From contig OY783195.1 of NCBI GenBank assembly GCA_963678675.1, positions 14,488,143 to 14,552,142 of the forward strand: a stretch of DNA of 64,000 nucleotides, read 5' to 3'. Below the pieces are notes generated by a model. That model saw only the letters and a list, made by a program, of their open reading frames with translations, was not told where the DNA came from and did not search any database. Below are positions 52,118 through 62,943 of the stretch, piece by piece. Position numbers and translations under genes: made by a program. The stretch is from Xiphydria camelus (taxonomy: Eukaryota > Arthropoda > Insecta > Hymenoptera > Xiphydriidae). Each line of letters opens with the position of its first letter. Positions within the stretch are counted from its first letter, which is position 1.

Positions 52118-53813
52118 AGGGAAGATGCACGTTGATTAGTGGCGCCATCGGTGGAGATTTTCTGCACATTATTGGTATAAACAATTCGTGACAGTATGAG
52201 GTTATATCAGAGTTTAATAGTGATTTTGAACTGAATCATGCCTAAATCGGAGCGAAATTGTTGTGTTACTAATTGCAAAAATACTGAAAGATCTTGCAAA
52301 AACAGTAATATTAACTTTTACTCATTCCCGGGTAAATCCTACGAAATGGGAAGGCGACAGCAGTGGATAAAAGCTCTTAACCGAAAAAAGTGAGTTTAGT
52401 TTATTGGTCGTTGAAAACAAAATTATCATTGTAGTATTTCAGTGAAGATGGTTCTTTATAGGTACCAACAAAATATTCAAGAATATGTAGTGCACATTTT
52501 GTCGGAGGTCAATGGAGTTCCATCCAGTCTCATCCTGCGTATATTCCAAAGATATTCTCTGTGACACACACAGGCTATTTCTCGTTTTGAAAGACATATG
52601 AAAAGGACCGACCGCACTTCTAAAACTGTTTTCAGTACTAAAATTAAGCAGGTGATACAAGCTGTCAATGAAGATGAAGAGCTTGAAAGAATAAGCCATC
52701 CCGTCAATACAAAAAGTAGTGTTGAAACACAGTGTTGTTTTGACTCTTACGAAACAAATAAAGTATATTTGTGTTTAAAAGTTCCTTAGATGGAAATAAC
52801 TTTTCGATTCAGTGCAATATTAATATAACAATGAAGTTGTCAAGTGTAGTTCTTAAAGACCAGGAATGTGGACCTGACGTGAATGATGTTAGTAAAGGGT
52901 TTCACGGTTACAATAGCCTCAAGAAAGAAAAGCAGTTGAGAGATCTCACTAGTGTAAATTCAAAAACATTTCACTATTTTCTGGAATTGCTCATTCATAC
53001 AACTGTCGACTATTTTAACTAAAAAAATGTTCTTTTGCTGTTTCTAATGAAAATTAAGTTGGGAATTTCTTTTTGCACGTTGGGAATTATTTTTAACGTC
53101 CATTTTCAAGTACAGCAGTCAGGTTATTTACAAATGTACTTCAAATTTTGACAGACAAAACAACTAATTTAATTTTCTGGCCGTCGAAAAATTCTATTGA
53201 AAAATGTATGCCCAAAGCATTTAAGCTACACTATCCCGATATGCGTGTAATAATTGATTGTACAGAAGTTAAAACAGAGCAGCCTTCAAAAGTAGATCAA
53301 CGAGTATACATGTACCTTTCTTACAAAGGCGCCTACACATTTAAATTTCTAATTGCGATAACACCAAATGGTTTAATACGTTTTAAATCAAAGTGCTATG
53401 GGGGAAGAGCAAGTGATTCGTATATCACTATTAATAGTGGATTTTTAAATTTGTTAGAGCCAGGAGATGTCGTTCTTGCCGACAAGGGATTCCCCGGAAT
53501 AAAGAGAAACTTAAATAATGACAATATATCCTAGTTGCTATGCCGCCTGTTTTGCATAACGAAAAATTCTCTGAAGACGAAATTTTTTTCCTTTTAGCAC
53601 TTCTGATAGTCTGTTATTATTGAAATAAGTTTTTTCAAACCCATAGCGAATAATTTTGTCCATTTTTCGAAAAACATGCATAAAATACTTTAAAAATTAC
53701 ACCACATAAAGAAATCACCGACTACAAATTTTACTGACACGCTTTGTTTATACCAACTATTTTCCAGCAGCGCTCAGTAGGGGGCATTGTTCGCCGGTTC
53801 ATGCATCTTCCCT
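52118..53813. mobile_element. ISL2EU element with AT target duplication (copy 2)
   Basis: Ends AGGGAAGATGCA and TGCATCTTCCCT, flanked by AT (52116-52117, 53814-53815). Removing it restores the host terminal repeat exactly (CATGAAATAAGCC), as seen in the opposite arm. A 2-bp AT duplication and a THAP plus DDE_Tnp_4 protein are the hallmarks of ISL2EU as I know it. Inserted in the right terminal repeat of 51397-53869. Confidence 0.8.
52238..53560 (+). pseudogene. ISL2EU transposase: THAP finger, HTH and DDE_Tnp_4 core
   Basis: ATG 52238. Exon 1 (to 52389, donor GTGAGT) has N-C-C-V-T-N-C, F-Y-S-F-P and W-I-K-A-L. Exon 2 from 52443 has R-I-C-S-A-H-F-V-G-G, but the codon before V-P-T-K-Y is a stop (TAG, expected Trp). 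A linker in shifted frames leads to an HTH (LLLFLMKIKLGISF, about 53030-53075). The DDE core is open at 53148-53534: V-I-I-D-C-T-E-V, S-Y-K-G-A-Y-T-F-K-F-L, Y-G-G-R-A-S-D, E-P-G-D-V-V-L-A-D-K-G-F. A stop after NDNIS and further breaks end it. At least one nonsense and several frame changes make it inactive. Confidence 0.8.
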
Positions 53814-54029
53814 ATAAGCCAAAGAATTACCTCCTTCCGTTTGTACATGATATTTAGGGACATCCCCTGTATACCGTTATGTATCGGCAACGTGTAAGCA
53901 TATTGTATCAAAATTCCAAATAGTTACCTCTAAGAGTTAATTAATTATGCGACGAATTACACAACAGCATTGTTTTATTTCTCCTTACTCTGTGGCGGTA
54001 TTGAACTGGATGTACGTTATATTTTATAC

Positions 54030-55320
54030 TTTCTAAATTTCGAAAAATGAGATTTCACTGTAACGCGAAATGGAAAGTGGGCCAGTCCGATTAAGGGACG
54101 CTTTTCAATTCTGAGAATTTTGAAAACTTAGTTTAATAATATTCCTCGAAATACTGGTATCCGTCAAACTTGAAATTTTTTAAAATACTATAGATTCTAA
54201 TGCTTATTGCCTAGGATTGTTTTCATTCAGCAATACATTTTTAAGTAATTAAATGTAAAACTCCACCTATAAGTTACGCAGCCTGTAAGTAGTTAATTAG
54301 AGTCGTTTAAAATTAATTTTAATGCATAAATGTAATCAGAGGTTGAGATAAATATTTCGGAACCTGCTACATACTGACTCGTGTAAATTTCGTCAACTTC
54401 CAAAAATGTTGAAAAAAACCTTTTCATAAAAGCGAAAGGTTCACGCGCGCGTTTGAAAGGTACAATATTTACTACTCCGGAATTCACTTTTCGCGCAATA
54501 ACTTTCGAAAATCAACTTTACCTGATGTACGAGTCAAGAATATTGGAATGCCGGAAAACTTTCGCCATTTACGTATTGGTGAATTGGAAAATTAACGACG
54601 TACGTAGACTCTTGCAATGACGTCTACTAAATTCTATAAAGGCATTTCAAAACTGAAGAGTTCCTACGCCTTTCCCGCCGACACGTTCGGTCTACTTCAA
54701 GTTCTCCGTATCGATCCGATGTATCCTGAAATGACCTTGTACCGGATCGTTACACCATGCTATACTTATGTACGTTGTGGCCGTATCGTGTTCAAGGTCT
54801 AGAAAACATGTATTTTAAAGGTTGGTTCCATTGCTAAAAATGTTACATCGGATCGAGTTCTTACACCCCGCTTCAAACTCTTTCATGAAATTTGATCCTT
54901 TCCATTCAATGAATATTTTTAATTAAAAAATCAATATGTATACTATGCCGATCTTTATTTTAAACCTTGAGGATCATATATCGATGTTAAATACAATTTT
55001 CTCCGCAAGATAGTTTGGAAATATTAAACATAAGGTACAAACAATCTTTGTTGTTATTAAAGTAATCTCTACCGTCAGGAAACATTATTTTACTGACTAT
55101 TACTCGCAACTCCGTCTGCCTTGAATTTGAATTATTATATTTTTTTCTAATTGATGGATGTCAATGGGGGGCACCTCTTCTCTCCTTCTCTCTTCTCACT
55201 TCTCAGCCAACCGCGCACTACTGCTGTCGCCTGCTTGGTTTCATTGAACGCTGTTAACTTTGAACATTTGCTATATTGAATTTATGGTGACGTCACATGC
55301 CCTATGTTCTTCTCTCGGTT
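54030..55320. other. No gene recognised
   Basis: AT-rich to 54600, then mixed. A plus-strand 61-codon frame at 54617-54802 starts with ATG and has no motif. A pyrimidine-rich patch CTTCTCTCCTTCTCTCTTCT lies near 55178. No repeats recognised. Confidence 0.4.
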
Positions 55321-55329
55321 TTAAGTAAC

Positions 55330-55415
55330 CTCTGCCAAATTTTATCAAAATCAGTTCGATAGCCGTGAAGAGGTAGCAAACAGACAAACTCACTTTCGCA
55401 TTTATAATAAAGTAT
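55330..55415 (+). repeat. 3' tail of a non-LTR retrotransposon
   Basis: ATCAAAATCAGTTCGATAGC followed by GACAAACTCACTTTCGCATT and TATAATAAAG closely resembles the conserved 3' end of insect RTE/CR1-type LINEs (CAGT(A/T)G...CAAACAAACTCACTTTCGCATTTATAATA). Only the end is present, as in 5'-truncated copies. Confidence 0.5.
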
Positions 55416-55547
55416 GAACTAATACAGAAATGGATAATTGCTATTGCTTATTAAAGTAAATGTGAATGAAGCAAATATCAAATTCTTCTAAATGCCTGCC
55501 TATAGAGCTCAATTGCCTCATTATAAGACTTTTGATTATTTGCTTTA

Positions 55548-56070
55548 CAGTGGAACCTCGGATTGCGAGTAACGTGGTTTACGAGTGTTCCGCAAGACGA
55601 GCAAAAAATTATGATTTGATAAGCGAGCAATGTTTTGCAATACGAGCTCCCGGGAGTACGAACACGCCTGCGCGCGTCAACCGCCAATTTGTTTAACGAC
55701 AACGCAATGTTACATTTCCGTCAAATTCTTAAAAGGAGGCAAAAACAAGTGTCATTGGATAGATTCCTTGTTAAACTCCCACAAAATGAAAAAGATTCCA
55801 CTTAACATACAAATGGGAGTGCTTTCATTAGTGACAGTGAAATCCGTCCAACGTCATAATGTTACTATGTGCTTCTCTCTTCTCTGTCAGCTTTCATTTT
55901 TACTTAGAATGTATGTTAATTTTTATCACTTTTATATGAATGAATAGTTTTGGAATGAATTATCCCATTTTCCATTATTTCTTATGATGAAATTTGCTTT
56001 GATATACGAGTGCTTTGGATTACAAGTACTTTCGCCGAACGAATTATGCTCGCAAACCGAGGTACTACTG
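55548..56070. mobile_element. Tigger/pogo-type MITE, 523 bp, TA duplication
   Basis: CAGTGGAACCTCGGATTGCG at left and the inverse of CAGTAGTACCTCGGTTTGCG at right, TA on both sides. Subterminal ACGAG and GCGAGC words are typical of Tigger ends (CCTCGGTTTACGAG). The interior has no transposase. A CpG-rich patch at 55655-55690. Confidence 0.8.
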
Positions 56071-56589
56071 TATATTGAAAGGAATTAATTATTGTAAATG
56101 ATAGTGTCCGACGATAACTATAAGTGAATACTTTAATGAAAAAAGTATTATTTTCAGCTTAAGTTTAAATAAGGTTTCCGTTATCTTACGGAGAAATTTT
56201 AGCGCGCTATGTCATACCGATACATAGCCTTTAATGACCACGATGATGCAATGACTTCAGAAATTGGATTTTTATCTTTTTAGAGGAATAAGTCAAAGTA
56301 ATTTAATAGCACGGTCCTTAAACTAACATAATTAATCTACAAGAAGATATTTTTAGCCGAATGTGCAGCCTTTTGAATCGTTGTGGATTACTTAACTGCA
56401 CGTTGCATAATGCCATTAAATTATCTGCATATCGCAATTATACCATCCTTGCATTTTGTTTATTCAATCTTCCGAAATTGTAATTATATTTTAATTGGGT
56501 ATCATAAGATCTCCTTACTCGCTCCTTAAAATATTGAAGTATGTGTACGTATATTTTCAACTTTAAGTTCGAAGTGAAAAAGAAGATTT

Positions 56590-56915
56590 CCTACACTATA
56601 AACCGGCCTCTCGATGAAACGTCTTAAAATAAGACGGGAAAGTGTCTAATTGAAGTAAAATAAAACGGATAAGTGTATTGATCAGAAATTCAAGACACGA
56701 ATAGTGTCTTATTCGAAGATGTTTTTCTGTCTTTTCTCAAGGAGACATTTCTTTTTCGGTTTATAATCATAAGACACATGGTACTGTCTTAAGATAAAGA
56801 CGCTTAGTCGTCTTAAAGTAAGACACTTCTTCAGGTGTAAGACATTTAAATGAATAAGTTGCTTAAAATAGTAAGACACTTACCCAAATAATACACTTCA
56901 AACGTCTTGTTACCT
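56590..56915. repeat. Cluster of GTCTTA/TAAGAC motifs (left block)
   Basis: About a dozen occurrences of AAGAC(A/G) or its complement in 320 bp, often as CGTCTTAAAATAAGACG-like inverted pairs. Begins ACCGGCCTCTCGATGAAACG, similar to ACCGGCTTAGTATGAAACG at 58532. No known family. Confidence 0.55.
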
Positions 56916-57099
56916 GTGACGTCAAGCATCATTATTCACATGTAACCTTAGATATATCTAGATTATAATCATATATCGCATTATCATTTTTAAATTCGAT
57001 GACTCGTTAATGAAAAGCAAGGTTATATAAGTAAATATAGTAATTTATATCAATAAATATAATACCTCTACTAGCATTCAATAGTTTATTAAGGAAAAA

Positions 57100-57600
57100 A
57101 CCGACGAGCGCACTCTACTGCGCATGACGTGTACCGTTCGGGGTATACGGTTTTCGGCTCGGTTGGAACAGGGTTTATGGCCATCACACACAACATTCCG
57201 TAAGGCCGTAAGACGTAAGCGTAAGCGAATAAACCAATCAGGATCAAGTATTCCGTTGTCCGTAACGCCACCACAACGGAATACTTGATCCTGATTGGTT
57301 ATTCGCTTACGCTTACGTCTTACGGCCTTACGGAATGTTGTGTGTGATGGCCTTTAGCGTACTGTACTGTTTAGCTAACTGTACACTCCCCCTCCTTTTT
57401 CGACCTCACCCCAACTCACTTTCTGTTGTAGGTTTGTTCCAACCGAGCTGAAACCCGTACATGTGAACGGTACACGTCATGCGCAGTAGAGAAACGGTCA
57501 TGCGCAGTAGTGAAAATCCGTCCACTTTCTCTACTACGCATGACGTGTACCGTTCAGAGAGAGTGTACGGTTTTCGGCTCGGTTGGAACAGACGTTGTAA
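57100..57600. repeat. Older palindromic repeat interrupted by a Harbinger-type MITE
   Basis: GCATGACGTGTACCGTTC...TTTTCGGCTCGGTTGGAACA occurs at 57121-57170 and 57538-57590, and inverted at 57434-57500. The MITE 57178-57353 has been inserted in it. Confidence 0.6.
57178..57353. mobile_element. Harbinger-type palindromic MITE, TTA duplication
   Basis: TTA at 57175-57177 and 57354-57356. Arms TGGCCATCACACACAACATT... and exact inverse, 176 bp. Contains GGAATACTTGATCCTGATTGG on both arms. Same terminal GGCCATCACAC as 60125-60270. Confidence 0.85.
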
Positions 57601-58137
57601 AGTTCAACGCGGCCAACAAGCACGCCATTTTCCGCACAGATAACAGAAACATAAACATTTTCCGGAGGTTGTTTGCTGTGCAAAAATGTCGAAAAAAAAG
57701 AAAAAAAACAGTGTTTTGTGCATTAGGTCAACGACGCAAGTGTGTTAGATTTCTCTCACGAGATAATCAGCCTGACGCTGAAGTTGTGTTGGAAGAGTTT
57801 AAGAAATTATGTGCTCGCGATCCAGCATTAAGTTTGGTGATAACAAACACAGATATTATCATTCAAAAAAAAACATCAAGCATCAGGCATGTGGTATGAT
57901 GCGGATGACAGCATAATTGATGACAATAGTGAATTGAATATTGTGCTGGTGCAGTCTCCAATGCAAATGATATTGCCAACAACTAACCTAAAAGACTGCA
58001 CAGGTGGGAAGGTTATTTACACAGACCCCCCCCCCCCCCCTCCAGTTGACAAGGTGGATGAACTTTTTGAGACTGAAGAAACTGCGATAGTTATCTCGAA
58101 CGAGTTGAAAAATACGGTAATTAAATTTTTTTTTTAA
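57510..58137 (+). CDS. Unrecognised protein segment, possibly two exons or one frameshift
   Basis: Open frame to 57899 with a basic block (KKRKKTVFCALGQRRKCVR) and D-A-E-V-V-L-E-E-F-K-K-L-C-A-R-D-P-A-L-S-L. A second frame from 57889 begins W-Y-D-A-D-D-S-I-I-D-D-N-S and includes a Pro run from a C-tract (58027-58040). The two frames overlap by 11 bp and join well with one base change, suggesting one protein of about 190 residues from around 57685. I do not recognise it. It sits between GTCTTA blocks that might be ends of the same element. Confidence 0.4.
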
Positions 58138-58139
58138 TG

Positions 58140-58530
58140 GAGAAGTTATACGTGACAAGTTTTGTCTGATGGTCTATATATATTTTTTTTTTGCAAATGA
58201 ACAATGAGAACAATGAGACTTTCGTGAACGCTAATAATCAAGATGCTGCCATGGTTGAAGCTGGATCTAGCACTTCCAGAGAATCCATTCCTGTAACCCT
58301 CCTTTTCCTTAGAGATATACATTCATCATTACTTCAATATTTTTATTAGTATTAGTGACATTTTTTTGACGCGATGTGTTTATTTCAGTGTTTCGATTTG
58401 TGAGAGCTGGATTCATTGTGGATTTGAACACATTTCCAACGAATTTCGCGCTCACATATACGTTTGAAAATTATACATTTGTGTATAATTATTGTAAGAC
58501 GTTTTTAGATTCTTATATTTCAATACATCT
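58140..58530. other. No gene recognised
   Basis: AT-rich, with a short open piece after 58198 (NNENNETFVNANNQDAAM) that may continue the 57.5-58.1 kb gene as another exon. Confidence 0.3.
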
Positions 58531-58680
58531 AACCGGCTTAGTATGAAACGTTTGAAGTGTCTTATTGGAAGACACTTACAGTGTCTATAACGTATTAAGA
58601 CGGTATTAAACGTCTTAAAAGTGACCTCAAGTTTTAAGACATGTAGGTGTCTTAAAATAAGACGGTTGAGTTAGTAGTGT
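58530..58680. repeat. Cluster of GTCTTA/TAAGAC motifs (right block)
   Basis: At least eight AAGAC/GTCTT words, including GTGTCTTATTGGAAGACAC and GTCTTAAAATAAGACGG. The last also occurs in the left block (56625-56640). Blocks are 1.6 kb apart. Confidence 0.55.
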
Positions 58681-58689
58681 ATATAATAC

Positions 58690-60115
58690 GATTCACTGCG
58701 TTCAGCTGTAAATGTTGTTAGTTATTGTGGTCAATGTATCATCTCATTATTGAGCAATAAGCCGAGAACGATTAAAATGTGATATTGAAATTCGAACTAG
58801 AATGCACACTACAAAAAAATCTACAAGTCCGTCATCAGTGCAATTCGACTAACCAAAAAAATAATAGTTTAAAAATTGTAAGGGCAAATCTAGTAATTTT
58901 TTTGGTCCGTACTGTTAAAAGTTGTTAAAAGTTTCCAATACATTTGTGAATTAAATTTACAAAACTAATTGTGAAATTCAAAAACAATTGGAAGTTTACG
59001 ACACATACCTACCTGTTGTGATTTTACGATATCTTATTGTGATTCTATAATATTTATCGTGATTTTCCTACACATTCCTTATGGAATTTACGTTTTCGCA
59101 TCAAACTATTAGTAATTTTATCAAACTATTATGTTTGTTAAAAGCTTCCAACACAATTTATGAATTCTAAACAGAAATTTTTAACAATGCAGATAAAAGG
59201 AACCATTTTCTTAACATATAGATAACTTTACACGAGGCCTCCACACTTTTGAGTTAAGTATGCGCTCGCAGATTTGTCCCGCGTCATACTATTCTGCATG
59301 ATATTAGAGTTGAGTTAGGAGTATGTCTAGAGTAAAATAGCTGAAGCTGGCCGAATATATCAGGAAACTTGATAGAGTCTCGCACCAAGTTAAGATCGAA
59401 ATCGAATCTTTACTAGAAATATCGCTCAAGCGCACGTGTTCCAAAGTATCATTGTATTTTCGAAATAGAGATATATCGGGAAATTCTAATGCTGGATTCA
59501 GCACGTCAATCGGCTTTTCCGCAGCGGTTCAATTTAATTTGAGCTCCATCGGTCAACGCTAGCCTGAGATGTGAATTCCATTAATTAGTAAAATACATGA
59601 AATTTAACCGTATTTACACGCAGCGTTCTGTCGTAGACCAATTAATAATTTTATATCATCGAAGACTTATTCATTCGCTATAATTACTTGTCATTACACT
59701 ATATTCCCATCATGATTTTATTGTCCCAACGTATCGACAATTCGACACAGCAAGATGAATAATTACAGTAATTTTGTCTCTTCGCCAAATTTGACGTACC
59801 TACCGAGTTACTGACGCGCAAGATGAACGTACATATACCTACCGTAATTTCCCACAACTATGGGAAATACGTAAGTCCCTACCTATATACACAGCGGTCT
59901 GTCCCATCACTACTTTCATTCAGTACTCCCAAGTTTTCGCTAGATGACACCCAATACTGAAATACAGATTTATTTGTAACAATGCGCATTTGGACCATAC
60001 TTGTGGTCCAGGACCATAGTTGTGGGAAATTACGGTACCTCTTCGAGAGAGAGAGCCGTTAAAGGTTACTACGCTATTCCGTTACGATACGCACGTGCGC
60101 ATGTCGCCGGCGACA
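58690..60115. other. No gene recognised
   Basis: AT-rich, no long open frames. CCACAACTATGGG/CCACAAGTATGG-like words near 59850, 59990 and 60010 hint at short dispersed repeats (GTGGTCCAGGACCATAGTTG). CpG content rises after 60080. Confidence 0.4.
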
Positions 60116-60124
60116 AAAGCGTTA

Positions 60125-60270
60125 AGGCCATCACACGTGAAAAAACGTAAGCAGTAACAGTAAGGATTGACCAATCAGAAATACTATTCTTACGGAATTA
60201 TGCTTAAACAGGCTTTCTGATTGGTCAATCCTTACTGTTACTGCTTACGTTTTTTCACGTGTGATGGCCT
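60125..60270. mobile_element. Harbinger-type palindromic MITE, 146 bp, TTA duplication
   Basis: TTA at 60122-60124 and 60271-60273. AGGCCATCACACGTGAAAAA arm, inverse at right; loop about 30 bp. A fragment of the same family is at 2815-2870. Confidence 0.85.
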
Positions 60271-60732
60271 TTACGACCAAGAAAGCGTACTGTATTTGTA
60301 CCGCATACTTACGCATGCGCGCGCGACGGAAGCATCGCACCCCGACGCGGCGACCTTTGGTGGATCGAAGATGGTATGTATACCTAGTTTTATGTGGGCA
60401 AAGCTGCCACGATGGCATCCACGTTCTGCCAAATAATTTATAACATTTTTCCGTACGACGGTCTGTCGATAAAAATTGGATCACGATCGCACGGTCGAGG
60501 CGCACTCATACACGCGTGCACATGTGCACAATGTCGAGCACGGCGCGGATCGATCGCCTCGGTAAAGGTCGAAGCCTCTCTCTCATTTTGGAGACGAGGT
60601 ACGGATCGTCGCGATAGTAATGTGTTTCGAGATCATCGAAACTGTTTTCGAGGTGTAGCAGACGATGTGCATACTGGGAACAACATGTATAGGAAATATA
60701 ATAGGTAGACTCTATTTAAAACTATAGAGAGG

Positions 60733-60905
60733 ACTAGTGCGATCGTTGATTGATCCTAGCGAGTAGGAAAGGCTAAACATGGCTGGTGTTAAAAATTAGT
60801 AATGGGACTGGTTAGAATCAAGCCTAACTCAATCAAGAAGATTCATTGCTGACATAGTCAGTCCTTATTAACTTTCCCTACCTGCTAGGACTAATCAACC
60901 ATCGT
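60733..60905. repeat. Diverged palindrome, about 70-bp arms
   Basis: AGTGCGATCGTTGATTGATC...CTAGCGAGTAGG pairs with CCTGCTAGGACTAATCAACC...GTACTTG. The inner ATCAAG/CTTGATTGAG also pair. Non-coding. Confidence 0.55.
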
Positions 60906-61142
60906 ACTTGTCGGCTTTAGCTTTAAGGAGTGTCTTTCAGTATTATTGTATGCATGCAAAATTGACACAAATCAATACATAAATATTTCTTTCTCTGCTT
61001 ATTTTTACGCACCGAAATCAATTTTAATCGACTGTATCAAACCATTACTAGGCTGCGAGCGCGCGGTTTTTTATATTTAATTGTCTGCAATTTTATTATT
61101 AAATTAAGAAAATCAGTACATTTGGCCGTGTGCTAGCGGTTT

Positions 61143-61543
61143 TTAACCTTTACTCTCTTGCCACACTTCTATAGAATCACGTACTTGCCACACTGGGGTT
61201 GATTTAGACCCCAGTAAGAAAAATGGTTATAACAAACAAATTATTGCATATTTATACCTACTTGAAAATTTTATCAGCTCTTCTTAAGAGCGTACTTTAA
61301 AAGACCATGTAACTATAGCCAGAACTTAAAATTAAAAGTTTACGAAAAAAATAAAATATAAAAGTTACACGGTCTTTTAAAGTACGCTCTTAAGAAGAGT
61401 TGATAAAAATTTCAAGTACAAATATGCAATAACTTATTTGTTATAACAAGTCTTCTCGCTGGGGTGTAAATCAACCCCAGTGTAGCAAGTACGAATTCTA
61501 CCATGAGGTTGTTTCGAACCTCAGTCTGGCAAGTAAGGGTTAA
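61143..61543. mobile_element. piggyBac-type MITE, 401 bp, TTAA duplications
   Basis: TTAACCTTTACT at left, AGTAAGGGTTAA at right. Inner CTGGGGTTGATTTA(G/C)ACCCCAG near both ends and long central arms (CGTACTTTAAAAGACC... and inverse, loop near 61340). Non-coding. Confidence 0.8.
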
Positions 61544-61549
61544 GTTACA

Positions 61550-62790
61550 TATTTCGCTGAATTCAATAAAACTTCTTCCAGTGTCGTAGCTGTTAACTGC
61601 GTAGAATTATCTAGGTGCGTGTGTGTGACTGATATGGCGTATTTTCGATTTTTTGAATTTTAGGAAATATTATATAATATTTTATTCAAGGCCCACTCTC
61701 TCTCTCTCTCTAGCCTAGCAGATGTGATGCTCAGTTAGAATTCGATGTTTAGTGGATGACATTAAATATTAACTAATGAGGATCGAATACCGATTGAACG
61801 ATTTTCATCTGATGAAATATTTGTGTATTCTGACTACCACTTGAAGCATTCTTATGAGCTATTTTCAAAGTCCCCAGAATTGAAAGATACCACTTAAAAA
61901 CTCTGAATGCTATACCGTATGTCTACATTCCGGTTTTAATTTGTTTCCCCATTTGACAGACATACTATGATCGGTATGAGAGCAGATATACGTTATTTTC
62001 TATGTCTGAAGATCGATTCTCCTCTGTATTGATAGAAGTATGCCTGAATGGCCTCCGTAAGTTCTGCAGTCGCAATGGTTTTTCCCCTACAGAGCAATGT
62101 GGGATCTCATTTTCCGTGTTCGCGAAAATAATGTTCGCGTGTAAAACTCTGATTTTAATCAATCATACGACGGCTTGACAAGAAAGGATGCATTGCTATT
62201 GGATCAAATATAAGACTCTCACGCGAGAATTGTTGCACAAACTCAAAAATAGAATCCTCGGCGCGAGTTTTCGAGAGTCGGTTAACCTTTAAATGCTAAT
62301 GTGAGTGAAAGATGACCCTAGAGAAATGTAGCTTTGTTGTGACTCTGAAAGACATTAAGCACTTCAGGGTTAATCCTCGGAAGGGTGTGTCGGATGTCTT
62401 GACACTACAATGATGAGGAAGCTCTTAAGCCGGTCCCAGACAATGCGTGCATTCGGCGAATGCGCGAACATTCGGAGATCGTACTACGCCTTCGCCTACC
62501 CTCCCACACGCTACAGTATGTAGAAAATGTTCGTGCTTTCGGCAAATGCACGGACGTTCGGGTTCGATACCGCTCTCCAATTTCAGGGGCCTCACGGCGT
62601 CTCGTATTACGTACCGTCTCGTATTACGTACACAAAGGAACATCGTATTTTTCGTCTAGAAATATACGGATATAATTCACATTCCTCTAGGAAAAAAAAG
62701 CATATAACCGCAATTCACGGAAACCCTTGATTACGAGAGATGTAGATTCTTTCAGTATATATCATAATATAAAATGATCCATATATGTCG
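61550..62790. other. No gene recognised
   Basis: (CT)n at 61691-61711. CCGTATGTCTACATTCCGG near 61916 resembles the TCCGCG MITE end but has no partner. 62440-62680 is open in several frames on both strands because of CpG-rich composition (TTCGGCGAATGCGCGAAC); no motif. Confidence 0.4.
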
Positions 62791-62811
62791 GACTCTCTAT
62801 CGCGCTCACTA

Positions 62812-62943
62812 ACCTGGTGCACCTAGACACGAAAAACTGCAGGGAAAATCTGTCATTTCCCGTGATCGTCGATCTGGTGCACCTGGTCACGATAAACTGT
62901 AGGAAGAACTTCGTAATTACCTTGATCGTCTACCCAGTGAAAC
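62812..62943. repeat. Two-copy tandem repeat of about 63 bp
   Basis: CTGGTGCACCTAGACACGA...CCGTGATCGTC followed by CTGGTGCACCTGGTCACGA...CCTTGATCGTC. About 75-80% alike. Confidence 0.65.

Larger units (their letters stand above)
51397..53869. mobile_element. TIR element with CAGGGTGTCC ends and mariner-like transposase remnant
   Basis: About 58-bp terminal repeats: left CAGGGTGTCCCTAAATATCA, right inverse ending GGGACATCCCCTG, flanked by TA. Next inward, AGGCCCGTAAAAGCTTC recurs inverted near 52071-52088, because the ISL2EU element 52118-53813 is inserted in the right terminal repeat. The remnant transposase end is at 51652-51735. Confidence 0.75.

Noticed and set aside
61142..61543. Repeated TGGGGTTGATTTA words as a transcription-factor site
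   Set aside because: They are subterminal inverted repeats of a TTAA-flanked MITE.
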